A stretch of 29,590 nucleotides of DNA, from assembly GCA_035444405.1 (NCBI GenBank), contig DAOMOP010000031.1:1-29590 (forward strand), read 5' to 3'. Shown here one piece after another: positions 23,213-29,590 of the stretch (position 1 is its first letter; each line of letters begins with the position of its first letter). This DNA comes from DAOMOP01 sp035444405 (GTDB lineage: Bacteria; Pseudomonadota; Gammaproteobacteria; Burkholderiales; Rhodocyclaceae). Position numbers and translations under genes: made by a program. The notes under the pieces are model-generated. The model was not told the origin of the DNA. It was given only the letters and a program-made list of their open reading frames with translations, and ran no database searches.

Positions 23213-24286
23213 ATGAGCAACAACCCGTATCGATGGCTGATGAGCGCAGTCGGCGAGCCGATGACCAAGGCGGAGTTCGACATCGGCGAACTCGGCTCGG
23301 GCGATGTCGTGGTCGAGGTCGCCGGCTGTGGCGTCTGCCATACCGATCTCGGCTACTACTACGACGGCGTGCGCACCAATCGCGAGCTGCCACTGGCGCT
23401 CGGTCACGAGATCAGCGGCCGCGTGGTGAAGGCCGGTGCGGGCGCGGCCGACTGGGTCGGTCGCGCCGTGATCGTACCCGCGGTGGTGCCCTGTGGCGAG
23501 TGCGAACTGTGCACGTCCGGTCACGCGACGATCTGTCGCAGCCAGCTGATGCCCGGCAACGACATCCAGGGCGGCTTCGCGTCGCACATCGTCGTGCCCG
23601 CGTGCGGCCTGTGCCCGGTCGACGAGGCACGGCTGGCGGCGGCAGGGCTGCAGCTGGCCGACGTGTCGGTGGTCGCCGATGCAGTGACGACACCGTATCA
23701 GGCGGTCGTGCAGGCGGGCGTCGAGCCGGGCGATGTGGCGATCGTGATCGGTGTCGGCGGCGTCGGCGGCTACGCGGTGCAGATCGCCCGCGCATTCGGC
23801 GCCGAAGTCGTCGCGATCGACGTCGATCCGGCCAAGCTCGAGCAGATGGCCAAGTACGGCGCCGGGCTCACGCTCAACGCCCGCGAGGTGAGCGGCCGCG
23901 ATCTGAAGAAGGCGATCGACGCGCATGCTCGCGCCAAGGGTCTTCGTACGACGCGCTGGAAGATCTTCGAGTGCTCCGGCACCGCGGCCGGCCAGGCCAA
24001 CGCGTTCGGCCTGCTGACCTTCGGTGCGACGCTGGCCGTGGTCGGCTTCACGATGGCCAAGATCGAGCTGCGCCTGTCCAACCTGATGGCCTTTCACGCG
24101 CGTGCGATGGGCAACTGGGGCTGCCCGCCCGATCTTTATCCGCCCGCCCTCGAGATGGTCCTCGACGGCAAGATCAATCTGGCCAATTTCGTCGAGCGTC
24201 ACCCGCTCGATCGCATCAACGAGGTCTTCGCCGACGCGCACGCCCACAAGCTGACCCGCCGCGCGATCCTGACCCCGACCGCCTGA
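23213..24286 (+). CDS. had: 6-hydroxycyclohex-1-ene-1-carbonyl-CoA dehydrogenase
   Basis: The 357-residue medium-chain zinc alcohol dehydrogenase has catalytic-zinc ligands Cys39 (CGVCHTD) and His65-Glu66 (GHE), the structural-zinc set Cys94, Cys97, Cys100 and Cys108, and a Rossmann motif GVGGVGGYAVQIA. The stretch YYYDGVRTNRELPLALGHEISG and the context of oah, dch and bcr identify it as Had, which oxidises 6-hydroxycyclohex-1-ene-1-carbonyl-CoA with NAD+ in the benzoyl-CoA pathway. The start follows GGAGGAG; an in-frame upstream ATG at 23144 is rejected because the operator lies inside that stretch. It is the first gene of the catabolic operon and oah follows after 31 nt. Confidence 0.93.
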   Translation: MSNNPYRWLMSAVGEPMTKAEFDIGELGSGDVVVEVAGCGVCHTDLGYYYDGVRTNRELPLALGHEISGRVVKAGAGAADWVGRAVIVPAVVPCGECELCTSGHATICRSQLMPGNDIQGGFASHIVVPACGLCPVDEARLAAAGLQLADVSVVADAVTTPYQAVVQAGVEPGDVAIVIGVGGVGGYAVQIARAFGAEVVAIDVDPAKLEQMAKYGAGLTLNAREVSGRDLKKAIDAHARAKGLRTTRWKIFECSGTAAGQANAFGLLTFGATLAVVGFTMAKIELRLSNLMAFHARAMGNWGCPPDLYPPALEMVLDGKINLANFVERHPLDRINEVFADAHAHKLTRRAILTPTA

Positions 24287-24317
24287 ACCCAGAGAGCAAC
24301 CAAAGGAGAGCAAGCGA

Positions 24318-25451
24318 ATGAATCAGAGCACCGCAACCCTGATCGAGCAACTGGCGCCGAAGCAGCTGGTCGACCACAACCTCGTCCCCGAGACCGTGGT
24401 CCCCGGCGTGCTGTACGAGAAGCGCCCGGCGCGCAACCGCGCCGGCGAGGTCGTGCCCGACCTGTACAACGCGTGGATCACGCTCGACAACCCGAAGCAG
24501 TACAACTCCTACACCACCGACATGGCCAAGGGGCTGATCCTGGCCTTCCGCGCTGCCTCGATGGCGCGTGACGTCGTCGCCGTGGTGTTTACCGCGACCG
24601 GCGACAAGGCCTTCTGCACCGGCGGCAATACCAAGGAGTACGCCGAGTACTACGCCGGCAACCCGCAGGAGTACCGCCAGTACATGCGGCTGTTCAACGA
24701 CATGGTGTCGTCGATCCTCGGCTGCGACAAGCCGGTGGTGTGCCGCGTCAACGGCATGCGCATCGGCGGGGGCCAGGAGATCGGCATGGCGGCCGACTTC
24801 ACGATCGCGCAGGACCTGGCGAATTTCGGCCAGGCCGGTCCGAAGCACGGCTCGGCCGCGATCGGTGGTGCGACCGACTTCCTGCCGCTGATGATCGGCT
24901 GCGAGCAGGCGATGGTCTCCGGCACCTTGTGCGAGCCGTTCTCGGCCCACAAGGCCTACCGCCTGGGCATCTGCATGCAGGTCGTGCCGGCACTCAAGGT
25001 GGACGGCAAGTTCGTGCCCAACCCGACCGTGATCACCGACCGCTACCTCGACGAGTACGGCCGCATCGTCCACGGTGAATTCAAGACCGGCGAAGAGCTG
25101 GCCGCCGGCAAGGAGCTCCTGAAGCGCGGCACGATCGACCTGTCGCTGCTCGACCAGGAGGTCGAGAAGCTGTGCGCGAAGCTGCTCGACACCTTCCCCG
25201 AGTGTCTGACCAAGAGCTTCGAGGAGCTGCGCAAGCCCAAGATCGAGGCGTGGAACCGCAACAAGGAGAACAGCCGTGCCTGGCTTGCGCTGAACATGAT
25301 GAACGAGGCGCGCACCGGCTTCCGTGCGTTCAACGAAGGCACAAAGGAAACCGGCCGCGAGATCGACTTCGCCGCGCTGCGTCGCGCGCTCGCCAAGGGT
25401 ACGCCCTGGACGCCCGAGCTGATCGACAGCCTGATGCCCGGAGCCAAGTGA
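24318..25451 (+). CDS. oah: 6-oxocyclohex-1-ene-1-carbonyl-CoA hydrolase (ring-opening)
   Basis: The 377-residue crotonase-family protein is longer than ordinary enoyl-CoA hydratases (about 260). Readable features are the CoA/oxyanion stretch TGDKAFCTGGNTKEYAEYYAGN, VNGMRIGGGQEIGMAADFTIA and FGQAGPKHGSAAIGGATDFLPL. The N-terminal VPETVVPGVLYEKRPARNRAGEVVPDLYNAWITLDNP and the length agree with OAH (BzdY/Oah). It hydrates and then hydrolytically opens the ring to 3-hydroxypimelyl-CoA. AAAGGAGAG precedes the ATG. Its stop overlaps the dch start by one base (TGATG). Confidence 0.94.
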   Translation: MNQSTATLIEQLAPKQLVDHNLVPETVVPGVLYEKRPARNRAGEVVPDLYNAWITLDNPKQYNSYTTDMAKGLILAFRAASMARDVVAVVFTATGDKAFCTGGNTKEYAEYYAGNPQEYRQYMRLFNDMVSSILGCDKPVVCRVNGMRIGGGQEIGMAADFTIAQDLANFGQAGPKHGSAAIGGATDFLPLMIGCEQAMVSGTLCEPFSAHKAYRLGICMQVVPALKVDGKFVPNPTVITDRYLDEYGRIVHGEFKTGEELAAGKELLKRGTIDLSLLDQEVEKLCAKLLDTFPECLTKSFEELRKPKIEAWNRNKENSRAWLALNMMNEARTGFRAFNEGTKETGREIDFAALRRALAKGTPWTPELIDSLMPGAK

Positions 25452-26227
25452 TGAGCGCGGCCAATTCCCCGCTGAGGGTCTGGCTCGATCGCGACGGCAG
25501 CCTGCTGCGTCTGCGACTGGACCGGCCCAAGGCCAACATCGTCGATGCCGCGATGATCGCGGCGCTGACGCAGGCGCTCGAGGCCCACCTCGGCGCGCCG
25601 GCGCTGCGCGCGGTGCTGCTCGACGCCGAAGGCCCGCACTTCAGCTTCGGCGCGAGCGTCGAGGAGCACCTGCCGGATCAGTGCGCGCAGATGCTGAAGA
25701 GCCTGCATGCGCTGGTGCGCACGATGCTCGACAGCCCGGTGCCGATCCTGGTCGCGGTGCGTGGCCAGTGTCTGGGCGGCGGCCTCGAGGTCGCGGCGGC
25801 CGGTCAGCGCCTGTTCGCCAGCACCGACGCCAAACTCGGTCAGCCGGAGATCCGCCTCGGCGTGTTCGCGCCGGCGGCCTCCTGCCTGCTGCCGCCGCGC
25901 GTGGGCCAGGCGCACGCCGAAGACCTGCTGTGGTCGGGGCGCAGCGTCGCGGCCGACGAGGCGCTGCGCATCGGACTGGTCGACGCGGTGGCCGACGATC
26001 CGGAAGCGGCCGCGCTGGCCTGGTATGACGAACATTTGTCCAGACTGAGCGCCAGCTCGCTGCGTTTCGCGGTCAAGGCCGCACGTGGCGATCTGGTGAA
26101 GAGCATCAAGCAACGACTGGACACGGTGGAAGCCCTCTATCTCCGCGAGTTGATGGCGAGCCACGATGCGGTGGAAGGCCTGCACGCCTTTCTGGAAAAG
26201 CGTTCTGCAAACTGGGAGAACCGTTAA
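25451..26227 (+). CDS. dch: Cyclohexa-1,5-diene-1-carbonyl-CoA hydratase
   Basis: The 258-residue crotonase-fold enzyme has LRLRLDRPKANIVDAAMIAAL, the oxyanion stretch GPHFSFGASVEEHLP, and VRGQCLGGGLEVAAAGQRLFAS with the second GG turn, followed by LGQPEIRLGVFAPAAS. The Gly-Ala-Ser-Val-Glu-Glu-His segment is typical of dienoyl-CoA hydratases of this pathway. It adds water to the benzoyl-CoA reductase product to give 6-hydroxycyclohex-1-ene-1-carbonyl-CoA, the Had substrate. It overlaps oah and bcrC by one base each, so all three are likely translationally coupled. Confidence 0.93.
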   Translation: MSAANSPLRVWLDRDGSLLRLRLDRPKANIVDAAMIAALTQALEAHLGAPALRAVLLDAEGPHFSFGASVEEHLPDQCAQMLKSLHALVRTMLDSPVPILVAVRGQCLGGGLEVAAAGQRLFASTDAKLGQPEIRLGVFAPAASCLLPPRVGQAHAEDLLWSGRSVAADEALRIGLVDAVADDPEAAALAWYDEHLSRLSASSLRFAVKAARGDLVKSIKQRLDTVEALYLRELMASHDAVEGLHAFLEKRSANWENR

Positions 26228-27387
26228 TGAGTACGGCAGACATCATCGCGCGCTGTGAGGCGCTCTACGACGACCTCGACTTCACTGCCGCCAGGCAGTG
26301 GAAAGAGGCCGATCCCTCTCGCAAGGTCATCGCCTACATGCCGGTGTACGTGCCGCGCGAGATCATTCATGCGGCCGGCATGTTGCCGCTGGGCATCATG
26401 GGTGGTGGCGACCAGATGGAAGTCATCCACGGTGACGCCTACTACCAGAGCTACATCTGCCGCATCCCGCGCTCGACCATCGAGCTGGGCCTGTCGAAGC
26501 GCATGGACTTCGTCGACGGCATGCTGTTCCCGAGCATCTGTGACGTGATCCGCAACCTCTCGGGCATGTGGAAGCTGATGTTCCCGGGCAAGTACGTGCG
26601 CTACTTCGACGTGCCGCAGAACTATCGCGACGACGTCGGCGGCAACTACTACACCAACGAGCTGAACGAGCTGCGTGAAGGCCTCGAGGAGCTGTCGGGC
26701 CGCAAGATCACCGACGACGCGCTGCGCGCGTCGATCGCGGTCTACAACGAAAACCGCCAGCTGGTGCAGGACGTGTATGCGATGCGCTCGCGCGAGCCGT
26801 GGAAGGTGCCGTCGGCCGAAGTGTATCTGCTGATGCGTGCCGGCCTGGTGCTGCCCGTCGAGGAGCACAACCAGATGCTCAAGGACTACCTCGCGGCCGC
26901 GGCCGACGTGGTAGCGCAGAAGCGCGACAACTGCCGCGTCGTGATCAACGGCTCGTTCTGCGAGCAGCCGCCCTTGAATCTGATCAAGTCGATCGAGCTG
27001 GCCGGTTGCTACATTGTCGACGACGACTACATGCTGGTGCATCGCTGGCTGCAGAACGCCGTGTCGACCTCGGGCGACCCGATGCAGAACCTGTCGCTGG
27101 CCTTCCTGCACGAGTCGGCCAGTACCGCCGCCAAGTACGACGACAAGGAGGAAGACAAGGGCATGTTCCTGCTGCAGCAGGTCAAGAAGAATGCCGCCGA
27201 GGGCGTCATCTTCGCAGCCCCGAGCTTCTGCGATCCCGCGCTGCTCGAGCGGCCGATGCTGGCGGACCGTTGTTCCGAGCACAACGTTCCGTACATCTCG
27301 TTCAAGTACGCCGAAAACTCGGGTCAGATGCAGCCGATCCGCGAGCAGGCCGGCACCTTCGCCGACTCGATCAAACTGTGGAGCTAG
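26227..27387 (+). CDS. bcrC: Benzoyl-CoA reductase subunit C
   Basis: The 386-residue protein belongs to the 2-hydroxyacyl-CoA dehydratase/BCR family. It has MPVYVPREIIHAAGMLPLGIMGGG, a cysteine in YQSYICRIPRSTIELG, MLFPSICDVIRNLSGMWK, INGSFCEQPPLNLI and APSFCDPALLERPMLADRC, where the Cys residues are the likely [4Fe-4S] ligands. BcrC and BcrB form the benzoyl-CoA-binding, ring-reducing half of the class I enzyme. The ATG overlaps the dch stop by one base. bcrB follows after 2 nt. Confidence 0.95.
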   Translation: MSTADIIARCEALYDDLDFTAARQWKEADPSRKVIAYMPVYVPREIIHAAGMLPLGIMGGGDQMEVIHGDAYYQSYICRIPRSTIELGLSKRMDFVDGMLFPSICDVIRNLSGMWKLMFPGKYVRYFDVPQNYRDDVGGNYYTNELNELREGLEELSGRKITDDALRASIAVYNENRQLVQDVYAMRSREPWKVPSAEVYLLMRAGLVLPVEEHNQMLKDYLAAAADVVAQKRDNCRVVINGSFCEQPPLNLIKSIELAGCYIVDDDYMLVHRWLQNAVSTSGDPMQNLSLAFLHESASTAAKYDDKEEDKGMFLLQQVKKNAAEGVIFAAPSFCDPALLERPMLADRCSEHNVPYISFKYAENSGQMQPIREQAGTFADSIKLWS

Positions 27388-27389
27388 TC

Positions 27390-28688
27390 ATGAACGCAAA
27401 AGTGGATACCGAAGTCATCAAAGAGCCTTCCATGCTCAAGCAGAAGGCCATGATCGCCGGCAACTACGACCGGCTGACGAGCACCAAGGAGTCGGGCGAG
27501 AAGATCGTGTCGACCTTCGTGCCGGGCAACCTGAACGAGCTGATCATGTGCTTCGACATGGTCAACAACCTGCCCGAGACCAACGCGATCCAGAACGGCC
27601 TGCGCAAGCAGAGCGGCGGCATGATCATGGACGCCGAGAAGGCCGGCCACTCGGAAGACGTGTGTACCTACGTCAAGGCCGACATCGGCATGATGGGCCG
27701 CGGCAACATCGCCCCGAACGGCAAGCCGATGCCCGCCCCCGACATGCTGCTGCTGTCCTACACCGGCTGCTTCACGTTCATGAAGTGGTTCGAGCTGCTG
27801 CGCCACGAGTACAAGTGCCCGACCGTGATGCTGCAGATCCCGTACCAGGGCGACGGCAAGATCACGAAGAACATGCGTGACTTCGTCGTCAAGCAGCTCA
27901 AGGAAGAAGTGATCCCGATGATGGAGAAGGTCTCCGGGGTCAAGTTCGACATCGACCGCCTGCGCGAATACCTGAAGAACTCGGCCAAGGCCGAGGACGA
28001 CCTGGTGTGGGTGCTCGAGACCGGCAAGAACAAGCCGTCGCCGATCGATTCCTACTTCGGCGGTGTGTACTACATCGGCCCGATCTTCACCGCCTTCCGC
28101 GGCACCGAGGATGCGGTCGAGTACTACGGTTTGCTGCGCAAGGAGGTCGAGGAGCGTCTGGCAGCGGGCAAGGGTCCGATCACGCCCGAAGGCGATCTCC
28201 AGAGCGAAAAGTATCGTCTCGTGGTGGAAGGCCCCCCGAACTGGACCAGCTTCCGCGAGTTCTGGAAGCTGTTCTATGACGAGGGCGCGGTCGTTGTCGC
28301 GAGTTCCTACACCAAGGTCGGTGGTCTGTACGACCAGGGTTTCCGCCACGATCCGAACGATCCGCTCGGCACGCTCGCCGACTACTGCCTGGGTTGCTAC
28401 ACCAACAACAACCTGCCGCAGCGCGTCGAGCTGCTCGAGAAGTACATGAACGATTACCAGGCCGACGGCCTGCTGATCAACTCGATCAAGAGCTGCAACA
28501 GCTTCTCGGCCGGCCAGCTCCTGATGATGCGCGAAATCGAGAAGCGCACCGGCAAGCCGGCCGCGTTCATCGAAACCGATCTGGTCGATCCGCGCTACTT
28601 CTCTCACGCAAACGTCAAGAACCGCCTGGAAAGCTACTTCCAGATGGTCGACCAGAAGCGCACCGGCGCGTCGCTGGCAGCCGCATAA
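27390..28688 (+). CDS. bcrB: Benzoyl-CoA reductase subunit B
   Basis: The 432-residue protein is the partner of BcrC in the same family: PETNAIQNGLRKQSGGMIMDAEKAGHSEDVCTYVKADIG, LLLSYTGCFTFMKWFELLRHEY, DYCLGCYTNNNLPQR, INSIKSCNSFSAGQLLMMREIEK and FIETDLVDPRYFSHANVKNRLESY. The cysteines in EDVCTY, YTGCFT and KSCNSF are candidate cluster ligands. Its length fits Thauera-type BcrB. The ATG at 27390 lies 2 nt after the bcrC stop. The next gene, bcrA, starts 10 nt after its stop, with AAGGAG between. Confidence 0.95.
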   Translation: MNAKVDTEVIKEPSMLKQKAMIAGNYDRLTSTKESGEKIVSTFVPGNLNELIMCFDMVNNLPETNAIQNGLRKQSGGMIMDAEKAGHSEDVCTYVKADIGMMGRGNIAPNGKPMPAPDMLLLSYTGCFTFMKWFELLRHEYKCPTVMLQIPYQGDGKITKNMRDFVVKQLKEEVIPMMEKVSGVKFDIDRLREYLKNSAKAEDDLVWVLETGKNKPSPIDSYFGGVYYIGPIFTAFRGTEDAVEYYGLLRKEVEERLAAGKGPITPEGDLQSEKYRLVVEGPPNWTSFREFWKLFYDEGAVVVASSYTKVGGLYDQGFRHDPNDPLGTLADYCLGCYTNNNLPQRVELLEKYMNDYQADGLLINSIKSCNSFSAGQLLMMREIEKRTGKPAAFIETDLVDPRYFSHANVKNRLESYFQMVDQKRTGASLAAA

Positions 28689-28698
28689 GGAGCGAACC

Positions 28699-29590
28699 AT
28701 GGAATGTTTCATCGGAATCGATCTGGGGTCCACCACGACCAAGGCCGTCGTGATGGACGACAAGGGACAGGTGCTCGGCCGCGGCATCACGAACTCGCGC
28801 TCGAACTACGACACCGCTGCGCGCGTGTCCAAGCTCGAGGCCTTCATCGATGCGCGCCTGAGCCTGATCCGCCGCGAGCTCGACAAGGTGCCGGCGCTCG
28901 CCGGACGCGTCGATGACGTGCTCGAAGGGCTGACGCGCAACTTCCGCCGCGAGCAGTTCGTCGAGCAGCTCGGCGACCTCGAGCAGACCTGCATCGGCAA
29001 CGTCGAGGGGCCGCGCTTTGCCGGCCTCGAAAAGCCGATCATCGACGCGCTGACCGAGACCTTCCGCCGCCTGCGCGACGAGGAGGCCGACAAGCTGTTC
29101 GCGCCCGACGCGCAGCGCAAGTCGGACTTCTTTCGCGACATCGCCGGCTCGCGCTTCATGCAGATCGGCGAGGAGACGGCGCGTGCCGGGGGTATCAACT
29201 TCGACCACCTGCTGCACATGTACGACAAGTCGATCATCGAGGTCGAGAACCGTCCGCCCTCCGGCGACATGAACCGCAAGTTCCTGAACGCGCTCGAGCG
29301 CGTGCGCAGCGAAATCTCCGGCGACGCGCTCGACACCGCCGCGCTCGGCGCGCCGATCAAGGCCGCCCTCGATGTGGACATGCAGGAGCGCTACGTCGTC
29401 GGCACCGGCTACGGGCGCGTGCGCCTGCCGTTCCCGAAGGAGCACATCCGCTCGGAGATCCTGTGCCACGGCCTCGGCGCGCACCTGATGTACCCGGCCA
29501 CGCGCACCGTGCTCGACATCGGCGGTCAGGACACCAAGGGCATCCAGATCGACGAGAAGGGCATCGTGGTGAACTTCCAGATGAACGACC
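28699..29590 (+). CDS. bcrA: Benzoyl-CoA reductase subunit A, ATP-hydrolysing activase (incomplete at window end)
   Basis: The first 297 residues are present and the frame stays open to the last base; about 436 are expected from the Thauera enzyme. The ASKHA ATPase phosphate-1 motif GIDLGSTTTKAVVMD lies at residues 6-20 and DIGGQDTKGIQ at about 273-283. Between them is the long helical insertion (about residues 45-240) that marks BcrA rather than BcrD or the short dehydratase activases, followed by VVGTGYGRVRLPF and RSEILCHGLGAH with the cluster-binding Cys. BcrA and BcrD form the ATP- and [4Fe-4S]-binding electron-activating half. AAGGAG precedes the ATG. bcrD and a ferredoxin gene are expected beyond the window. 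Confidence 0.95.
   Translation, partial: MECFIGIDLGSTTTKAVVMDDKGQVLGRGITNSRSNYDTAARVSKLEAFIDARLSLIRRELDKVPALAGRVDDVLEGLTRNFRREQFVEQLGDLEQTCIGNVEGPRFAGLEKPIIDALTETFRRLRDEEADKLFAPDAQRKSDFFRDIAGSRFMQIGEETARAGGINFDHLLHMYDKSIIEVENRPPSGDMNRKFLNALERVRSEISGDALDTAALGAPIKAALDVDMQERYVVGTGYGRVRLPFPKEHIRSEILCHGLGAHLMYPATRTVLDIGGQDTKGIQIDEKGIVVNFQMND

Noticed and set aside
1..29590. CRISPR arrays, insertion sequences, tRNA or rRNA genes, phage genes
   Set aside because: I saw no spaced direct repeats, transposase motifs with terminal inverted repeats, tRNA-like cloverleaf sequences or rRNA segments; the gene set reads as stable chromosomal DNA.

Overview
The window is GC-rich DNA from a facultatively anaerobic, aromatic-degrading betaproteobacterium, most likely Rhodocyclales (Thauera / Azoarcus / Aromatoleum relatives). 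The assignment rests on a class I, ATP-dependent benzoyl-CoA reductase operon of the Thauera (bcr) type, an Rnf complex, a two-subunit 2-oxoglutarate:ferredoxin oxidoreductase and FNR-type palindromes. No species call is possible from the window alone.

Layout. (1) 1-6061 is mostly housekeeping: a partial TonB-like protein and an RNB-family exoribonuclease (minus strand), a ZapG/YhcB-like membrane protein with a very long Ala/Lys tail (plus), and a four-gene minus-strand cluster (DUF2478, YkgJ-type Cys-rich protein, YqiA-like esterase, SAM methyltransferase). (2) 6249-9788 (plus) holds an SLC13-type carrier with two RCK/TrkA-C domains, a double-domain universal stress protein and a putative 2OG-Fe(II) oxygenase. 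(3) 10066-16923 holds a MerR-family regulator (plus), a complete rnfABCDGEH operon (minus) and a divergent NFU-type Fe-S carrier (plus). (4) 17074-22832 (minus) holds an aldehyde:ferredoxin oxidoreductase-family protein carrying a C-terminal MoaD/ThiS-like domain that ends in Gly-Gly, then a rubrerythrin-like protein translationally coupled to korB, then korA. (5) 23213-29590 (plus) is a tight catabolic operon: had, oah, dch, bcrC, bcrB and the first two thirds of bcrA, which runs off the window.

How it works together. Benzoyl-CoA reductase needs low-potential electrons from reduced ferredoxin plus ATP. KorAB regenerates reduced ferredoxin while oxidising 2-oxoglutarate, and Rnf can exchange electrons between NADH and ferredoxin using the membrane ion gradient. 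NFU can supply Fe-S clusters. The AOR-like protein is another possible ferredoxin-linked enzyme. Dch, Had and Oah take the dienoyl-CoA product through hydration, oxidation and hydrolytic ring cleavage.

Main new observation. Five copies of an ACGT repeat (ACGT half-sites at 6-bp period, usually three) lie in just three intergenic regions: before the merR gene, between rnfA and nfu, and between korA and had. At merR and nfu the repeat sits exactly between recognisable -35 and -10 boxes. At korA it overlaps a plausible -10 just downstream of an FNR-like palindrome. A nearly identical FNR-like palindrome precedes the AOR-MoaD gene. This suggests a local MerR regulon, layered on anaerobic control, that ties electron supply and Fe-S delivery to benzoyl-CoA reduction.
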